A stretch of DNA of 64,000 nt. Origin: Piromyces finnis (lineage: Eukaryota; Neocallimastigomycota; Neocallimastigomycetes; Neocallimastigales; Neocallimastigaceae). The stretch spans positions 636,501 to 700,500 of the forward strand of contig MCFH01000009.1 in the NCBI GenBank assembly GCA_002104945.1, written 5' to 3'. Made by a program: the position numbers and the translations under genes. Shown piece after piece: positions 1 to 18,869 of the stretch. Numbering within the stretch: the first letter of the stretch is position 1; each line of letters opens with the position of its first letter. The notes beneath the pieces are model-generated. The model searched no databases and was not told the origin of the DNA. It saw only the letters and a list, made by a program, of their open reading frames with translations.

Positions 1-2617
<2,617 letters not shown>

Positions 2618-3119
2618 TAAAAATATTAATTAAAAAATTCTTAATGTATTACAAAAACTATTCATATTCATAATTATTCTTATAATTATATATAAATAAA
2701 ATAAGCTGTATTAATAATAATATTAAATAAAATCAATTACAATGTTATATTAACTTCATCAATTTATTAGTATTATTATTTTATTATTATTATTTTTTAT
2801 ATTTATATTTTTTATTTTACATATAAATAGATAAACAATTAATATAGAGATATAAAATAACTATAATATATAAATTTATTATTAAATGTTTTAATTTATT
2901 TATATTTTATGTTGAAGATAATAATAATATAGAATTATACGAACATATATATTATAAATATTATATGATATATATTTTAGCATAAAATATGATAAAGTAA
3001 AATAAGTAAAATATGTTAAACTATTTTATCATTTAATAATGATTAAAGTATTGTATTAACTACAATAATTAAACTAATATCAAATTTAATTTTTTGGATG
3101 ATATAATAATAATTATCAT
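2618..3119. other. Intergenic, between converging genes
   Basis: AT-rich spacer between the 3' ends of the LRR gene and the minus-strand coiled-coil gene. No ORF or structured element was seen; it probably holds both 3' untranslated regions and polyadenylation sites. Confidence 0.6.
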
Positions 3120-5029
3120 TTATAATCCATTAATTATTTTCTTTATGTTGTTTATTTCATTACGAATATCAGTATACTCTTCAATTTGTTCTTTTTCTCT
3201 AAATTTTTCATTTAAATTATATTGATCGATGAAGTTTTTAACTGATCTTATATCTTCCCATAATAATGATATATTTGTTGTTGTTATTTTAGTTTCCATA
3301 TCAAGTGCTTTAATATCATCTGATAAAGAGATAATTGTTCTATTTATTTTATTTATATTATCAGCTATAATTATATCCATATCTTTTTTAGCATTAATAT
3401 CATTTATGGTTCTTATTGAATTTTTAACCTCATTATCATTCACATGTAGAAGTTCAGTTGTTATTATATTATCGATTGAGTTTTGCTGTTTATTTAAAGT
3501 TTCAAAAATGTTTGTTTTAATATCATTTAAAGTAGATTGTAATTCTAAAACAGAATTATTTATATTTTCTTGGGTTTCTTTTAATTTATCATTCTCATTA
3601 TTCAATTTTTCAATTATTTTATTATCTTTTTCATCATTTAATTGATTAAATCTTTCATTAATTCTACACATTGTTTCTTCAAGTTTTAATTTCATTTGAT
3701 ACCATTCTACTTCTCTAGATAATTGGTATATTTGGAATTCATCAAGCTTTTCATTTAATTCATTTACTTTAATATTTAAATTATTAACAATTGTTGATTC
3801 AGACTTATTAATTTTATTAAATTGTTCAATTTTTTCATTAACAATTTTTGTTATGTATTCAATTAAATTATTATCACAAGAATTTATATCAAACTTTCTA
3901 GGGAAATTTTCTTTATAAGATGCATTTTCATTAAATAATGATATTTTTTCTTTTAATTGTTCAAATTCTGTTTGAATATGTTCCAATTTGTAATTTATAA
4001 TTTTCAATTCAGAACTTTGACTTATTAATTTCTCTTCATATTCTTTTTTCATAATTTTATTTAAATTTTCAGAATTTTTTTCGAATATTTCCATTTTATT
4101 ATTTAAGTCATCTTTTATATTTTTATAATTTGAATTCAAGTTTTCATATTTTAAATTAAGGGTTTGTAATTCTGATTGTTGTTTAATATAACTTTCATCA
4201 GCATTTTTCTTATATGTATCATCTTTTTTAATTAAAATTTCATAATTCTTTTTAATTTGTTCAAATTCCTCATTTAAATCATTTGTTTTTTTAAAATTGG
4301 TATTAATATCTTCTTTTATTTTATGAATATCATTTATTACATTTTGTGATGATTCAGTTTGTTCTTTTTGGAATTGATTAATTTGCCATAATAAACAGTT
4401 TAATCGTTCAGAAAATTCAGCGTTAGTAGAATGCCATTCACAATTCATGTTCTTAAATAAATTATTAATATTATTTATTTTCATATATAAATCTTTATCA
4501 GTATTAGTATTTATAATTTCTGAATTTTCACCTTTGTAATAATATTTTAATTAAAAAAATTAAATAATAAAACAAATAATTGTTTAGAATATACTATTAA
4601 TCGAATAAAAGCAATGTTATTATATTATTAATAACTAGATATAAATGTATATATAAAGAATTATACTTTTTTCCTTAAGAACTTCAGATTTACTTAAAGT
4701 ACTTTTTTCATCAAGAGAAATACTTGATAGTATTGGCTTATTCTGTTTTAAACATGAAACATCACTATCATTCTAAATAATAGTGATACATGTTAATGTT
4801 AATATTTAAACAAATAAAGTAAAATATTTAATATATTTATTTATACCTCATGTACAGTATTAAGAGTTCTATTGCTATCTTCTTTATTGCTAATATACGA
4901 GATACTATTATCAAGATTTAGAGAATCTCTATGGCTTGATTTTCTTTTAGTAAAAAAGTGTTTTGCTTTCTTAAAAATTTTACTATTTTTTTTAGTGGTG
5001 GCAATGGATAATGATTTAATTGAACTCAT
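3120..5029 (-). CDS. Coiled-coil protein of unknown function
   Basis: Three exons on the minus strand: 4847-5029, 4667-4772 and 3120-4531 (phase 0 and phase 1 introns), giving 566 residues. The N-terminal ~60 residues are basic and Ser/Lys-rich (a Lys-rich stretch KIFKKAKHFFTKRK), followed by an acidic/Ser-rich linker. From about residue 100 to the end the protein is almost continuous heptad-like Glu/Lys/Asn/Leu sequence, typical of a long coiled coil. No catalytic motif, signal peptide or membrane segment is visible. A cytoskeletal, septal or vesicle-tether role would fit but cannot be shown. The long last exon alone contains an in-frame ATG at 4484, so a shorter product is possible; the phase-consistent upstream exons argue for the longer one. 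Confidence 0.75.
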
Positions 5030-7757
<2,728 letters not shown>

Positions 7758-9024
7758 ATGACTTCGAGTGATGTAGAAGATGTATTTTCTTTATTAACAC
7801 AGAAAAATGTTTCTTTTGAAGAATTATTTAATGCTTTTCAACAAAAATTTAACCAAGAAAGTAAGAGATTACTTTTATGTCATACATTGGGACAATTGCT
7901 TAAAAAAATAATAATATTTCCAAAGGTAATTATTTAATGAAAATAATTAGAATTAGAATAATTAAATTTATGTATAGAAATAATTAATTTTTTATATATA
8001 AATATTTAATTTATTAAAATTATTTTAGGAAACTGAAAGAATAATTGCTATATTTATTATATATAATGTATTTTTATTAAATCCAGAGAATAATAAAGTA
8101 TTATTATATTCAATATATCAAATTTTGAAGGATCGTCTTTATAGTAATAATGATAGTGAACAAAATAGAAATATAATTATTGAAATATATTCAATTTATT
8201 CAATTATTGTTAATACTCAAGAGGTAAAAATACAATAAAATTAATTAATTATTTATTCATTTTTTAATGATTTTTTTTTTTTTTAAATAAAAATATTTTT
8301 ATCTTAATTTACATAATTTTGATTGAAATTTAATATAATTTAAAAATAAAAGACATCGAAACTTACAGTAACCCAATTATTATATGCTTGTAACAATAAT
8401 ACAATAAATCCACAACCAGATGAAATACAATTATTATTTAAAAAATTATCAGATGAATTAAGAAATAAATATAATGTTGATGGATGTGATGAAACTAACA
8501 TATTACCAATTTCAAATGAAAATATAAGGTTTTATTAATAAAAACAATTATATTTATTATTTTCAATACAAAAAGAAAGCTATTAAAACTTTATTTTTTT
8601 ATAATTAGTTTGCTGAAAAATCAAAATATAAATTACATAGATGATGTAAATGTTATTGCTAAAGAAATTTTGAGTAATTCAGAAGCTAATAAATTAATTT
8701 TTATACCGCCAACAATTAGTCCAGTACCTCTTTTATATCCTTTCCATAAAAAAGAAGTATATAAAGCCTTTTTATTTATATAATTAACTCTATACATTAA
8801 TATGAATATATAAATACATTTTTTAAATATAAAAATTATACTAAATATAATCTTATATAATGAAGATAATTTGGTTAAAACCAAAGGAAATAACTCACGA
8901 ATTAGAATGGGATTATAATATGGGAAAAGATTATAACAAGCGTAATAAAATTAGGCATTTGATGGATCTTTCATTAAAAACCCAATTAAATATTCGTCAA
9001 CAAGAGGTAATACTCTCTCTCTCA

Positions 9025-9055
<31 letters not shown>

Positions 9056-9787
9056 GTTTTATAATTATATTTTAATTTAAAATATTAATATTTTCTTTTT
9101 TATTTATTTAACAGTTAGTAATTCAAGAATTAAAGAAAGATAAAAAATTAAAATATATATGTGACATAAATTATGAGAAATTTCCAAAATTAGTAGAAAA
9201 TAATTCTAAAATAGCTATAGTTGTATTAAGACAATTAATCAATTCACCAAAATTTAATAAGTAAGTATTAAAATTTGCAAATTAATTAATAAAAACATTC
9301 ATAACTTTATATATTTATATCAATATCAATTTACTATTTTTATTGCATAAACAATAGTTATCTTCAAATTTTGGTTAATATAAATGTTTCTTTAGCATCT
9401 ATGGAAGTTGTTAATAATATTGCTAAGGCTACTAAATTTCCTAATGAACTTTTACATACATATATCTCTAATTGCATAAGTGCTTGTGAGAAAAAAAATA
9501 ATGATACATATCTTCAATACCGACAAGCAAGATTGGTAATTTTTATGAATTAAAATATTATTACTGCAATATATATATAGTTAACTAAATTTTATTTATT
9601 TAAAAATTTCCATTATTATTTTAAGGTATGCGTATTCTTACAATCATTAATTGGCAATGAATTATTACCAATAGATGAGTTTTTTATCGAAATTCAAGCT
9701 TTTTGTGTTCAATTTTCAAAAATTAGGGAAGCTGTTGCTTTATTTAAGACTCTCAATACTTTACAGAAAGGAAAAAGTGAAGTTTAG
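7758..9787 (+). CDS. CNOT11: CCR4-NOT complex subunit 11
   Basis: Eight exons: 7758-7925, 8029-8223, 8353-8528, 8609-8756, 8866-9006, 9115-9260, 9358-9535, 9626-9787; all phases agree and give 437 residues. The C-terminal half matches the CNOT11 (C2orf29, DUF2363) family as I know it: a FIPPTISPVPLL-like strand, then IIWLKPKEITHELEWD, and near the end the runs SLASMEVVN, YISNCISACE, VCVFLQSLI and FIEIQAFCVQFSKIREAVALFKTL. In animals CNOT11 binds CNOT1 with CNOT10 and is not catalytic; it helps the deadenylase complex recruit partners. Budding yeast lacks it, so its presence argues for an early-diverging fungus. The protein is somewhat shorter than the human one. The ATG chosen lies just after an AT-rich leader and starts a clean frame. 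Confidence 0.93.
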
Positions 9788-10989
9788 GCTTAAGTTATGG
9801 AAAAGATAAATGATAATTAAAAAAAATATTAAAGATTTTCATATTTAAAAATTATTCAAAAAAATAAAAAAATTAAAAATTAAAAAACGTTTAAATAAAT
9901 AATTTTATTTATGATTATTATCAAGATGTATTATAAAAAAACAAAAATCTAATTAGTTATATTTTTAAATATTCTTATATAACGTATCAAATAAATATTA
10001 GCATTAGAGGTTAAAATAATTACAAATTATAATAAGCTAGAGAAAAAAAAAACAAAAAAAAACAAAAAAAAACAAACTACATAATTAAATCTTAAAGTTA
10101 ATAAATGATTATTAAAATAGAAATACATAAGAAAAAAGAAATATAAAAGGTATAAAATAACTTGGTTTTTTTATTATTTTTCTTTTTTTTTTTTTTTTTA
10201 GGTATTTGTTATTTGTTATTTGTTATGTAAAGTTTTATTTTAAATATTTCATCCATATTTATATATTCTTTAAAAATAAATTTATATCATCCAAAAAAAA
10301 AAAAAAAAAAAAAATTGAATGGAATAAAACCAATAAAAATAAAAAATTTCTAAAATTTCTAAATAAATAAATATAGTTAATATTAATATAATTTATAATT
10401 AAGGTTCACTTTTTCTTTTTTTTTTATTATTTGTCTAATTATATAAATAAAACATAATTTTATTTAATAATGATTTTTGTAAATATTTAATTTACTTTAA
10501 ATCTTAAAGTCATACAATTTATAATTTTTGAAATAAAAATAAAAATAAAAAATAAAATATATTGTTTTTGAATTTTTTATATATTTATTTTTATTTTATG
10601 CTTATTATTTTGGTAATATTACTAATATCAAAATAATTTTTTGATTTAGTAATTATAAAAAATATAATTTTAATTACTAAATTTAACATTTGAATAATCA
10701 TAAACTATAATTATATTTATTTATAATTTGATGTAATTAAGACATTTTAAAAGAGTTGATGTATAAAATTATACTGTTTAGTATCATTTATTTATAATTT
10801 TTACATTTTCTTTATTTTATTTTATTATTGTTTTTTTTTTTAATATTTTTTAAAGTCAATTGCTATATAGATAATATAAGGAAAATTTTTTATGAATTAA
10901 ATACTTGCGATTTTGAAGAGTTAATTAATATTGTATATAACTTCAAAATAAATAAAATAAAATATATTATTTAAAAATAAAAAAAGGAG
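9788..10989. other. Intergenic, low-complexity
   Basis: Spacer between CNOT11 and the second LRR gene. It contains A-rich (AAAAAAAAC)-like repeats near 10045-10078, three copies of a TTTGTTA-type heptamer near 10204-10225 and several poly-A/poly-T tracts. No coding signal was found. Confidence 0.6.
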
Positions 10990-13900
10990 ATGGTTCAGTT
11001 TAATGATCTTCAAATCCAAGTTTTGAAAAATATATATGACCGTTTAGATGAAGATTCAAAAGAAAATTTTAGATGTACTAATGAAAAATTATATGAAAGC
11101 TTTGATTCAATTAAACTTAACCATATTGAAAAATTGTAAAATTAAAATTTTATTTTTTAAAAAATTTATATATAAATTAATAATTTATATATACTTTTTT
11201 TTATATATGTACAATTATTAAATAATATGATATTATTTTACTTTTAAAATAAAACCTACTAGGAATAGAAATGGATGTAATTTGAAAAAATTGCCGAAAG
11301 AATTAAATTATATGAAGAATATAAATAATTTGTATATAATATTGAAAATAATTATATAAGATAATATAAATTATCAGTACAATATATTGATTTTTATTCT
11401 ATTTTGATTTATATATAATAAATAATGAATTTAGAATTTTAGATAATAATGAATTAAATAATATTCCAGATGAAATTGCAAATATTAATAAATTATTATT
11501 CTTGTAAGGAAGATAATAGTAAATCTTAGTTTCAATAATTGAAAAATAAATATATTCATATCTATTTATTTTATATATTGATATAGGAGCGTAAGATGGA
11601 ATAATATCAATTCCATTTCACCTGAAATCGGGAAATTAAAGAATTTAACAAGATTGTATGCTAGTTTATTATAATATATTATAATATTATCCTGTTTATT
11701 ATTTAATTGAATAATGAATTAATTGTTTCACTTATATATTTAAGATCATTACGGGAAAATAGAATATCACATTTACCAGATGAAATAGGAGAATTATCAT
11801 CTTTAACTCATATGTATATATTATTATTATTGCTGTTGTAATCCAGAAAATAATAGAAACCTTTTTAAATAGATATTAACACCCTCTTTTTATCTTATTT
11901 TTAAAAAGATTTTTACAATCTAATGAAATTAAAGAACTACCGAAAAGTATCGGAAAACTTAAACTTTTACATATACTGTAAATATATTTTAAAAGAAACT
12001 TTCACTTTGTTAAATAAATACGTTTAAACATTATATTAAATTGTATATATTAAATATTTTTATATAGTAATTTAGAGGATAATCTTATTGAAAATATCCC
12101 AAAATCTCTTAGCAAATGCAAATTTTTACATACAATGTAATTATATAAATATTTTAAAATAACTTTTTTTTTATTAAATATAATCAATATTAACTAATCA
12201 TGTATAATAATTTATTTATATTTATACATAGTAATCTTGAAAGGAACAAAATATCTGATTTACCAAAAGAATTATTTGATTTACAAAACCTTTGTATATT
12301 GTAATAATATATATTATTAATACTCATAAATCATAGATTTTTTTTTTTAAATATAAAAATATTAATATAAATTATCATATGTATAATTTTAAAAAAATGC
12401 AACATAAGGAATTTAAATTCAAATGAAATTTCAAATATTCCAAAAGAAATCGAGAATTCATCATCATTACAGTTATTGTAAGCAATTAAAATTAGTTATT
12501 ATACAAATTATATTAATTAATAATTGATATTAATGTTTAATAAATTTATTATTAAAGATCACTAAATGATAATACAATCACTACACTTCCAAGTGAACTT
12601 TTTAGTCTTAAAAATCTAAAATCATTGTAATAAGAGAAGAACTATAATAATACTTTTTTACTGTATATAAATTAGTCAAACTAATAAAATATACTTATAT
12701 TTATTAATTATATAGATACGCAAAAAGTAATAGGATAAACGAAATTCCAAAGGAAGTTCGCAATGCTGTCAATCTAAGAATACTGTATGAAGTCTTTATA
12801 AATTTAATTTAATTAAGATATATAATTTTTTAATAAATAATATATATATAATAGATATTTAAATACCAATGATATTCAGAATATACCTGAAGAACTTATG
12901 GATACCATATCATTAGTGGAACTGTAATAAAAAACATATTATATTTAATTATGTATATTTTGAAGAAAGAAATTAAAATAAATTAAAATAAATTTTACTA
13001 TATATAGTAATTTAGCTGAAAACGAAATTGTCGGAATACCAAAAAATATCATGTTTTTAAATAAATTGACTCTTCTTGATTTAAGTTACAATAAAATTGA
13101 GGAAATTCCTGTTGAGGTAGAAGAGCTATCTAATTTGGAAACCTTGTAAGTTTTTTTTATAATATTAAGAAATGATTATAATTATATTGTACTTATTATT
13201 TATTATTTATTTAGGAACTTAAATGATAACTTGATTACTGAAATTCCATTTGACATAAAGAATGGAAAATTAAATAAACTTAGAAACTTGTAAATAAAAT
13301 TATATAATAATATTATTATCTATTATATATTTAAATAATACTTTATAAATATGCATTATTAATATTATATACTTACTATCAATTATAATTTTAACAGTAA
13401 CATTAAAAATAATAACATTACAAATACTGATGAGTTGTGTATATATGCTGGTACAGAATTAGAAACTAATACAGAATCTGAAATACCATATATTCATAAT
13501 ACAGCATTCAATAATATCAAACCATTATATAGAAGTCTTAATGCAAAATCTAAACATTGTAAACGCGATTCATTAGGTGAACATATGTTTGCTGAATTTT
13601 GCGCACCATCCGAATGTGCCGATTCAGATATTACTTCAGTATCTAATGAATATTCCTATTCGAATAAAAATGAAAGTGAAAAGTTGAAGACTCTTAGGGA
13701 AAAAATAAAAATATTGACAGAAAATTATCATTCAATGGATGAAAATATAAAGAAGAATAATGAAGTCTTCTTAAATACCTTATTAAAGGATGCTGATTTA
13801 CTTTCTCTAAAAAATAAAGAAAGTATTGATGAATTAGTAAATAAATTTAAAACTGATGCTCAATCTGAAATTGATGAAATTATAAAATATAATACTTTAA

Positions 13901-15174
13901 TAAAGGAAGAATTAAAGAAAGGAAATGAAAATATTAGTGACCTTGAAAACAAAAAAGAAGAAGCTAAGAACAAAATTAATGCTAATAAAAAGCAATTAAG
14001 TGCAAATGTTGAATTAATAAAAGAAAAGAATAGAAAGGAAGAAAAGAAGAGTAAATACGATAATGATTTAATTAAGAATAATTTCGATCCGAATATGGAA
14101 TTTTCTTTCGATCCAAAAGAATTATCAAAGTTACTCTTTGGTAATTATGGTATTAAAACTGAAAATTCTATGCCAAGAATGTTTATTCTTTTACCAAAAG
14201 CAGTAAGTGGTTTGAAAAAGGTTTTCTCTTTTAAGAAAACAAAGGATAAAACAAAAGAACCAGATTTCTGGGCAAATATTGATAATTGGAAGGAAACTCC
14301 ACAATTCCAGTTTCATTATATTTGTGAATATGATGGACATGAACACATTATGGAAACCCCATATATTTACAATATTCGAAATGCTAATAAGTTAATTGCT
14401 ACTACAGCAGCTGTGTTAAAATTTAGTGTTGACTGTATTCTTAATCGTATTAATGAAAATCCAAACTATTGTAAGTCTTTATTTGAAAAATGTTTAAGTG
14501 CTACTTCAGCTAGTAAATATCTTGAAAATATTTCAAATACAGCTGCCACAAAGATTTATACATCTAAACCAGAACCAGTGAATTACAAACAAATTTGCCA
14601 TTTAATTGATTCAGCTAGATATGAATTAAAGAAAATTATTAATGAAGTTGATTCTTCTCAAAAGTTTGGTAATCTTAATAAAGTTGTTATCAGCAAAGGA
14701 TGTACAAGATATATGTGTAAAGAACATGAAGAAAAGTATAAGAAAGAAGGTTTTGGATTAGGTAGTGAAAAGGGTAGCAAAAGTTCATTAAGTAAGTCAT
14801 CTAAATCATCAAGATCAAGTAGATCCACAATTGATTTGGCTTCTCCTAAATCTCCTAAATCACCAAAGGTTAAATCATCCAAGTCTAAATCTGAAGATGA
14901 ACCAACTTCTCCTAAATCTCCTAAATCACCAAAGGTTAAATCATCCAAGTCTAAATCTGAAGATGAACCAACTTCTCCTAAATCTCCTAAATCACCAAAG
15001 GTTAAATCATCTAAATCTAAATCTGAAGATGAACCAACTTCTCCAAAATCACCTAAACCTAAATCATCTAGGAAATCATCTAAATCATTAAAAACTTCAT
15101 CTAAATCATCACTTGATTCCAATTCCCCAAAGTCCCCCAAATCACCAAAACCAAGATCATCTAAATCAAAGTAA
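10990..15174 (+). CDS. Leucine-rich-repeat protein with coiled coil and Ser-Pro-Lys tail
   Basis: Fifteen exons: 10990-11135; eleven of exactly 69 nt (11263-11331, 11435-11503, 11587-11655, 11745-11813, 11909-11977, 12068-12136, 12232-12300, 12409-12477, 12558-12626, 12716-12784, 12855-12923); one of 138 nt (13008-13145); 13215-13289; and 13398-15174. All introns are phase 2 and the product is 964 residues. Residues ~49-375 hold about 14 LRRs. Residues ~465-595 look like a Glu/Lys coiled coil. A compact region follows (~610-830) with MPRMFILLPKAV, DFWANIDNWKETPQF and scattered Cys, which I do not recognise. The C-terminus is a basic Ser/Pro/Lys tail with three 22-residue repeats (SPKSPKSPKVKSSKSK plus an acidic spacer), probably phosphorylated. 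The ATG follows a GGAG-rich leader. Paralogue of the LRR gene at 1-2617. Cellular role unknown. Confidence 0.88.
14842..15039 (+). repeat. Three tandem 66-bp coding repeats (Ser-Pro-Lys tail)
   Basis: Near-identical 66-bp units start at 14842, 14908 and 14974. Each encodes 22 residues: three SPK steps, a Val-Lys-Ser-Ser-Lys stretch and the acidic linker SEDEPT. The near-identity at DNA level indicates recent tandem duplication. Confidence 0.95.
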
Positions 15175-15593
15175 TATCTAAAAAATTAAATTTATTGTAA
15201 AATGTCATATTTAGTTGTCATAATCATTATTTTGATTTGACATTATATTGTATAATATTTATAAATTGATAAAAAAATGTGTGTGCATGTGTGTTTTTTA
15301 AGAAAAAATGTGTAAAATATTATCTTTTCTATATATTATGTAGATAATTTTATACTATACAATTTTATTATATAAATATCAATTATATATGCAATTTATA
15401 TTATTTTAATAATATTTATTATATAAAATATATAAAAGTTATTAATAAAAATTATAAAAAAGATTTCATATTTAAATAAATTGATAATAAATATTGGATT
15501 ATTATGAATTTTTGTTAATTATAGTATATGCGATTTAAATATTTTCTATTTTAGAAGTATTTAAATACTTAAGTTCTTTCTACTTTTTATTTA
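15175..15593. other. Intergenic, between converging genes
   Basis: AT-rich spacer between the 3' ends of the LRR gene and the PPAT gene. It includes a short GTGTGTGCATGTGTGT purine/pyrimidine alternation near 15280-15295. Nothing coding was seen. Confidence 0.6.
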
Positions 15594-16940
15594 TTATTCA
15601 TTTTCTTTATCAAGTAAAAAAAGTCGAATAGAACTTGAACTTATTTTTAGTGCAGAATCTTCTAATCCTAAATTTTTACTTTTTGGTGATAATAAACTGA
15701 TAGAGAATATATCTAATGGTGTAAATCCATATTGATTTCTTTTTTTGTTCACTAATGATTCATGAATAATATTAATATTAATAATAAATAAGTATACATA
15801 AAATACTTATATAATATTTTTCATTATTATTTTTCTAACATTTTTAACAATTATAATTAATACCTGCTTGACATCCTTGTAACGTTTCTAATGAACCAAC
15901 AATACCTTGAATATCCTTTTCTACAATTGTTGGACCAAATGGATCGTTAATTGGAAGAATATAATAAATTAGATTTCTTCTAATTCTATATAAGAATTTT
16001 TGTACATTGAAACATCTTACGTATATTGATTCTAATAATTTAGAACCTTTTTTATTTTTCAATAATTCATCATCTGTTTAATGTTAAAAGGTATTAATGT
16101 AACATTTATAATTAAATAAATTATATGTATTAAAAAAAATATTGATTTAATATAATATATCTGTTTATTTTTTTTTTGAATTTTACCTGAAATACCACAA
16201 ATAACTTTCTTTGTTGCTAACCAAGCTGAAATAGATAATAGAATTTTATGACCATTGTGTAAATGGTCAAATGTACCACCAAGAGCAATAGTTTGGTAAC
16301 AATCTTTGTCGTTGCTGTTATTATTATTATTGTTATTATTAAAAAAACAAGTTTGTTGTTCTTCGATATTTTCAATTAAAGTATCTTCTATAGAAATTGA
16401 AGAATCATAAATAAAATTTATTGAAGAACGCTCCATATTATTTCTTTGTTTATTAATTTTATTAAGGTATTCAATATCATTTTCTTTTAGTGGATAAATA
16501 TGTAATAAATATAATAAATATTGTATTTATAATATAAAATTTAAATAATATAAATAATAACAATTAGTATTGAAATAAAAAATTTTTGTACCTTTGGTCA
16601 AAACAAGAATGTCCCAATTATCTTCATTAAAAATGTCGTAGTCACACCATTTGTCAAAAATAACATTAACATCAAGAAGAATTTTATCAGATTGATATGT
16701 TTTTTGAGAAGTCATTACATAAAAGCTGGATAATATTCTTTCTATTTCGTTCCATTTTTTCCACAATTGAACATCTTCTAAATTATCAACAATTTCATTA
16801 CAATGGATTATTATATCAAATCTTTTAACTGCTTTTACTGTAAGATGTTGTATTAAAGGTTTATATTTTGATATATCACTCCTTAATTTATCAAAATGAA
16901 TGTACACACAAATAGAATCATAATTATTTTCTAACTCCAT
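15594..16940 (-). CDS. Phosphopantetheine adenylyltransferase (CoA synthesis)
   Basis: Four exons on the minus strand: 16592-16940, 16187-16483, 15864-16073, 15594-15751; all introns phase 1; 337 residues. The catalytic domain begins around residue 160 with ALGGTFDHLHNGHK, which holds the T/HxGH nucleotide-binding signature, and ends with KISSSSIR, the family's C-terminal ISSSxxR motif. This is the eukaryotic type of PPAT (domain of human COASY; yeast Cab4), which transfers AMP from ATP to 4'-phosphopantetheine to make dephospho-CoA. The N-terminal ~140 residues resemble the poorly conserved N-terminal region of that family. No dephospho-CoA kinase domain follows, so the last CoA step must be encoded elsewhere, as in yeast. 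A poly-Asn run sits just before the catalytic domain. Confidence 0.9.
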
Positions 16941-17779
16941 ATTTTAAAATTTAAAAGAAATCCACCTAATTAATTTTAAATATAAAATTTATAAAATAAT
17001 TTTTTTATAGAATAATTTTTTTCTCTTTATCAACTTTAAATTATAATAATAAATCTTTTATATCAGACAATATAAAATATGAATTAATTATTGTAATTAA
17101 TAACAATAATCATATACAAAGAAATGAAGTTGAAAATATCTTAATTTGTAAATTATATAATATAATTTACTTTTACTATTTTAATACTGGGTTTTTAAAA
17201 GATTAACTTTAATCATCATTAATATATATTTTTTTTTAAAAATTTTGTTTTTTTACAGAAAATGAAGGAAGTAAATATTAGCTAGGTTTTTAATTTTTAT
17301 CAATATTTTAATTTTTAAAGCAAATAAAATTTAAAATGCTACTTTCAAAGTTAAATATTGAAATAAATAAAATAAACACAAACCATTTATTATCACAAGT
17401 ATTTCTTTTCTTATATTTAATTAACATATATTAATTTTTTATTTATGTTTTTATTAATAAAATAAATGCATATATTATCCTTTTAGATTAATATTTTTAA
17501 GTATTTAATACATTGTTTTAATTATTTTTATAGATTTTTATTTAATCTTTCCTTTATGTTGCAAATTTCTTATTTTTATTTTTATTTAAAAAATTTTTTA
17601 TATTTTCATTTCTAGATATTAGTGTTATTTTTTGAACATCTATCTTCATCAGTTCTTAGAATTTTATTATTGCTCTTCTAATTTAAGCTATTTTAGCATA
17701 TTAGATTAAGAAAAGAAGAAAATATTAATAATTAACATCAATATTTGTTTATAATTATTTACTTTTTAAGTCTATTTAT
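16941..17779. other. Intergenic, presumed PPAT promoter
   Basis: Spacer between the PPAT start and the p23 stop, both minus strand. AT-rich with several poly-T runs. I see no ORF or repeat of note. Confidence 0.55.
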
Positions 17780-18869
17780 TTAATAAATACCCTTATCTTC
17801 GGCATTTTCAAGTTCTGGCATATCTATTTAAAATATTATATTAATAAATATAAATAAATAAGAAACTACTATAATAAATTATTACCATCATCACTACTAC
17901 TATCATCATCAGAATCTGGTAACTGTTTTAATTAATTAAAAAAAAAAAGCATTAATTTATTCATTTTATTTTTTACAAAAATTTGTATATATATAATTCT
18001 TTATATTCTTACATCATCCATTCCTGGCATGTTACCTAAATCTCCCATACCTGGCATACCTCCCATACCAGTGAACTTTTTATTATATTATTATATATAA
18101 ATAATTTAAATTAAATAACAAAAATTAATAATTTTAAGTTATTAATATTTTTTTCAAAAATTATAATAAAATTTATAAAATATATTTAAATCAATTAAAG
18201 ACATTAATCTAATTAAAATTTTTAACTTACTTGAGAGAAGTCAAGACCTTCCATTGGATTTGGAACATCATCATCGTCATCTTCATCCTTCCATCTACCA
18301 AAATCGGTCTTTAAGTAGTGAAGTTTTCCCTTAGCTTCTAATAATCTTGGCCAGTATTCCTTTTCCTTTTCTTCTTTGATAAGAATGAAGAATGCATTTC
18401 TTGGAGTAATACTTTGCTTAGAAGCCTTTATGAATTTGTATTTAAATATTAATTAATTAATTAATTAATTAATTAATTAATTAATTAATTAATTAATTAA
18501 TTAATTAATTATTTATTTATATTTTTAAAATATAAAAAATTACAATATAATTGTAATGTTATGTATATAAATATTTTAGTTATTAGTTTATTAAATTCAT
18601 GATTTCGTTGATTTATTAACTAGTATTTTGATATTTTGGTTTATCTTTCGTATTTATAAATATTCAATAATAATTAATAAAATAATTACTTCTGGATCAA
18701 TTTTATTGAAAAATTTCAATTCAACTTCGTAATCTTTACCAAGAGAACGACCCTGGAAGTATAATTTTTCAGCAGTTAAATTGACGGTTGGATTTTCAAT
18801 ATCCATAAGATCTATGGTGATGAAAATTTCATTTGTACGTTGGGCCCAAAGAACAGTTGGAGCAAGCAT
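17780..18869 (-). CDS. p23/Sba1-type Hsp90 co-chaperone (CS domain)
   Basis: Five exons: 18690-18869, 18231-18425, 18013-18075, 17886-17922, 17780-17823; phases agree; 172 residues. The N-terminal CS domain has the expected LWAQRTNEIFITIDL start, a LYFQGRSLGKDYEVELKFF strand pair and the co-chaperone signature with YWPRLLE followed by DFGRWKDEDDDD. The tail is Gly/Met/Pro-rich (GMGGMPGMGDL) and ends acidic, as in fungal Sba1. p23 binds the closed, ATP-bound Hsp90 dimer and slows ATP turnover, stabilising client proteins. Length is close to the human protein (160 residues). The first intron holds a (TTAA)n array. Confidence 0.93.
18448..18512. repeat. (TTAA)n array in p23 intron 1
   Basis: About 60 bases of uninterrupted ATTA/TTAA tetranucleotides inside the first p23 intron. 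The unit is self-complementary, so either strand could fold back on itself. Confidence 0.9.

Noticed and set aside
14658-15140. 160-residue acidic minus-strand ORF
   Set aside because: Antisense of the Ser-Pro-Lys repeat tail of the LRR protein; repeat period explains the open frame.
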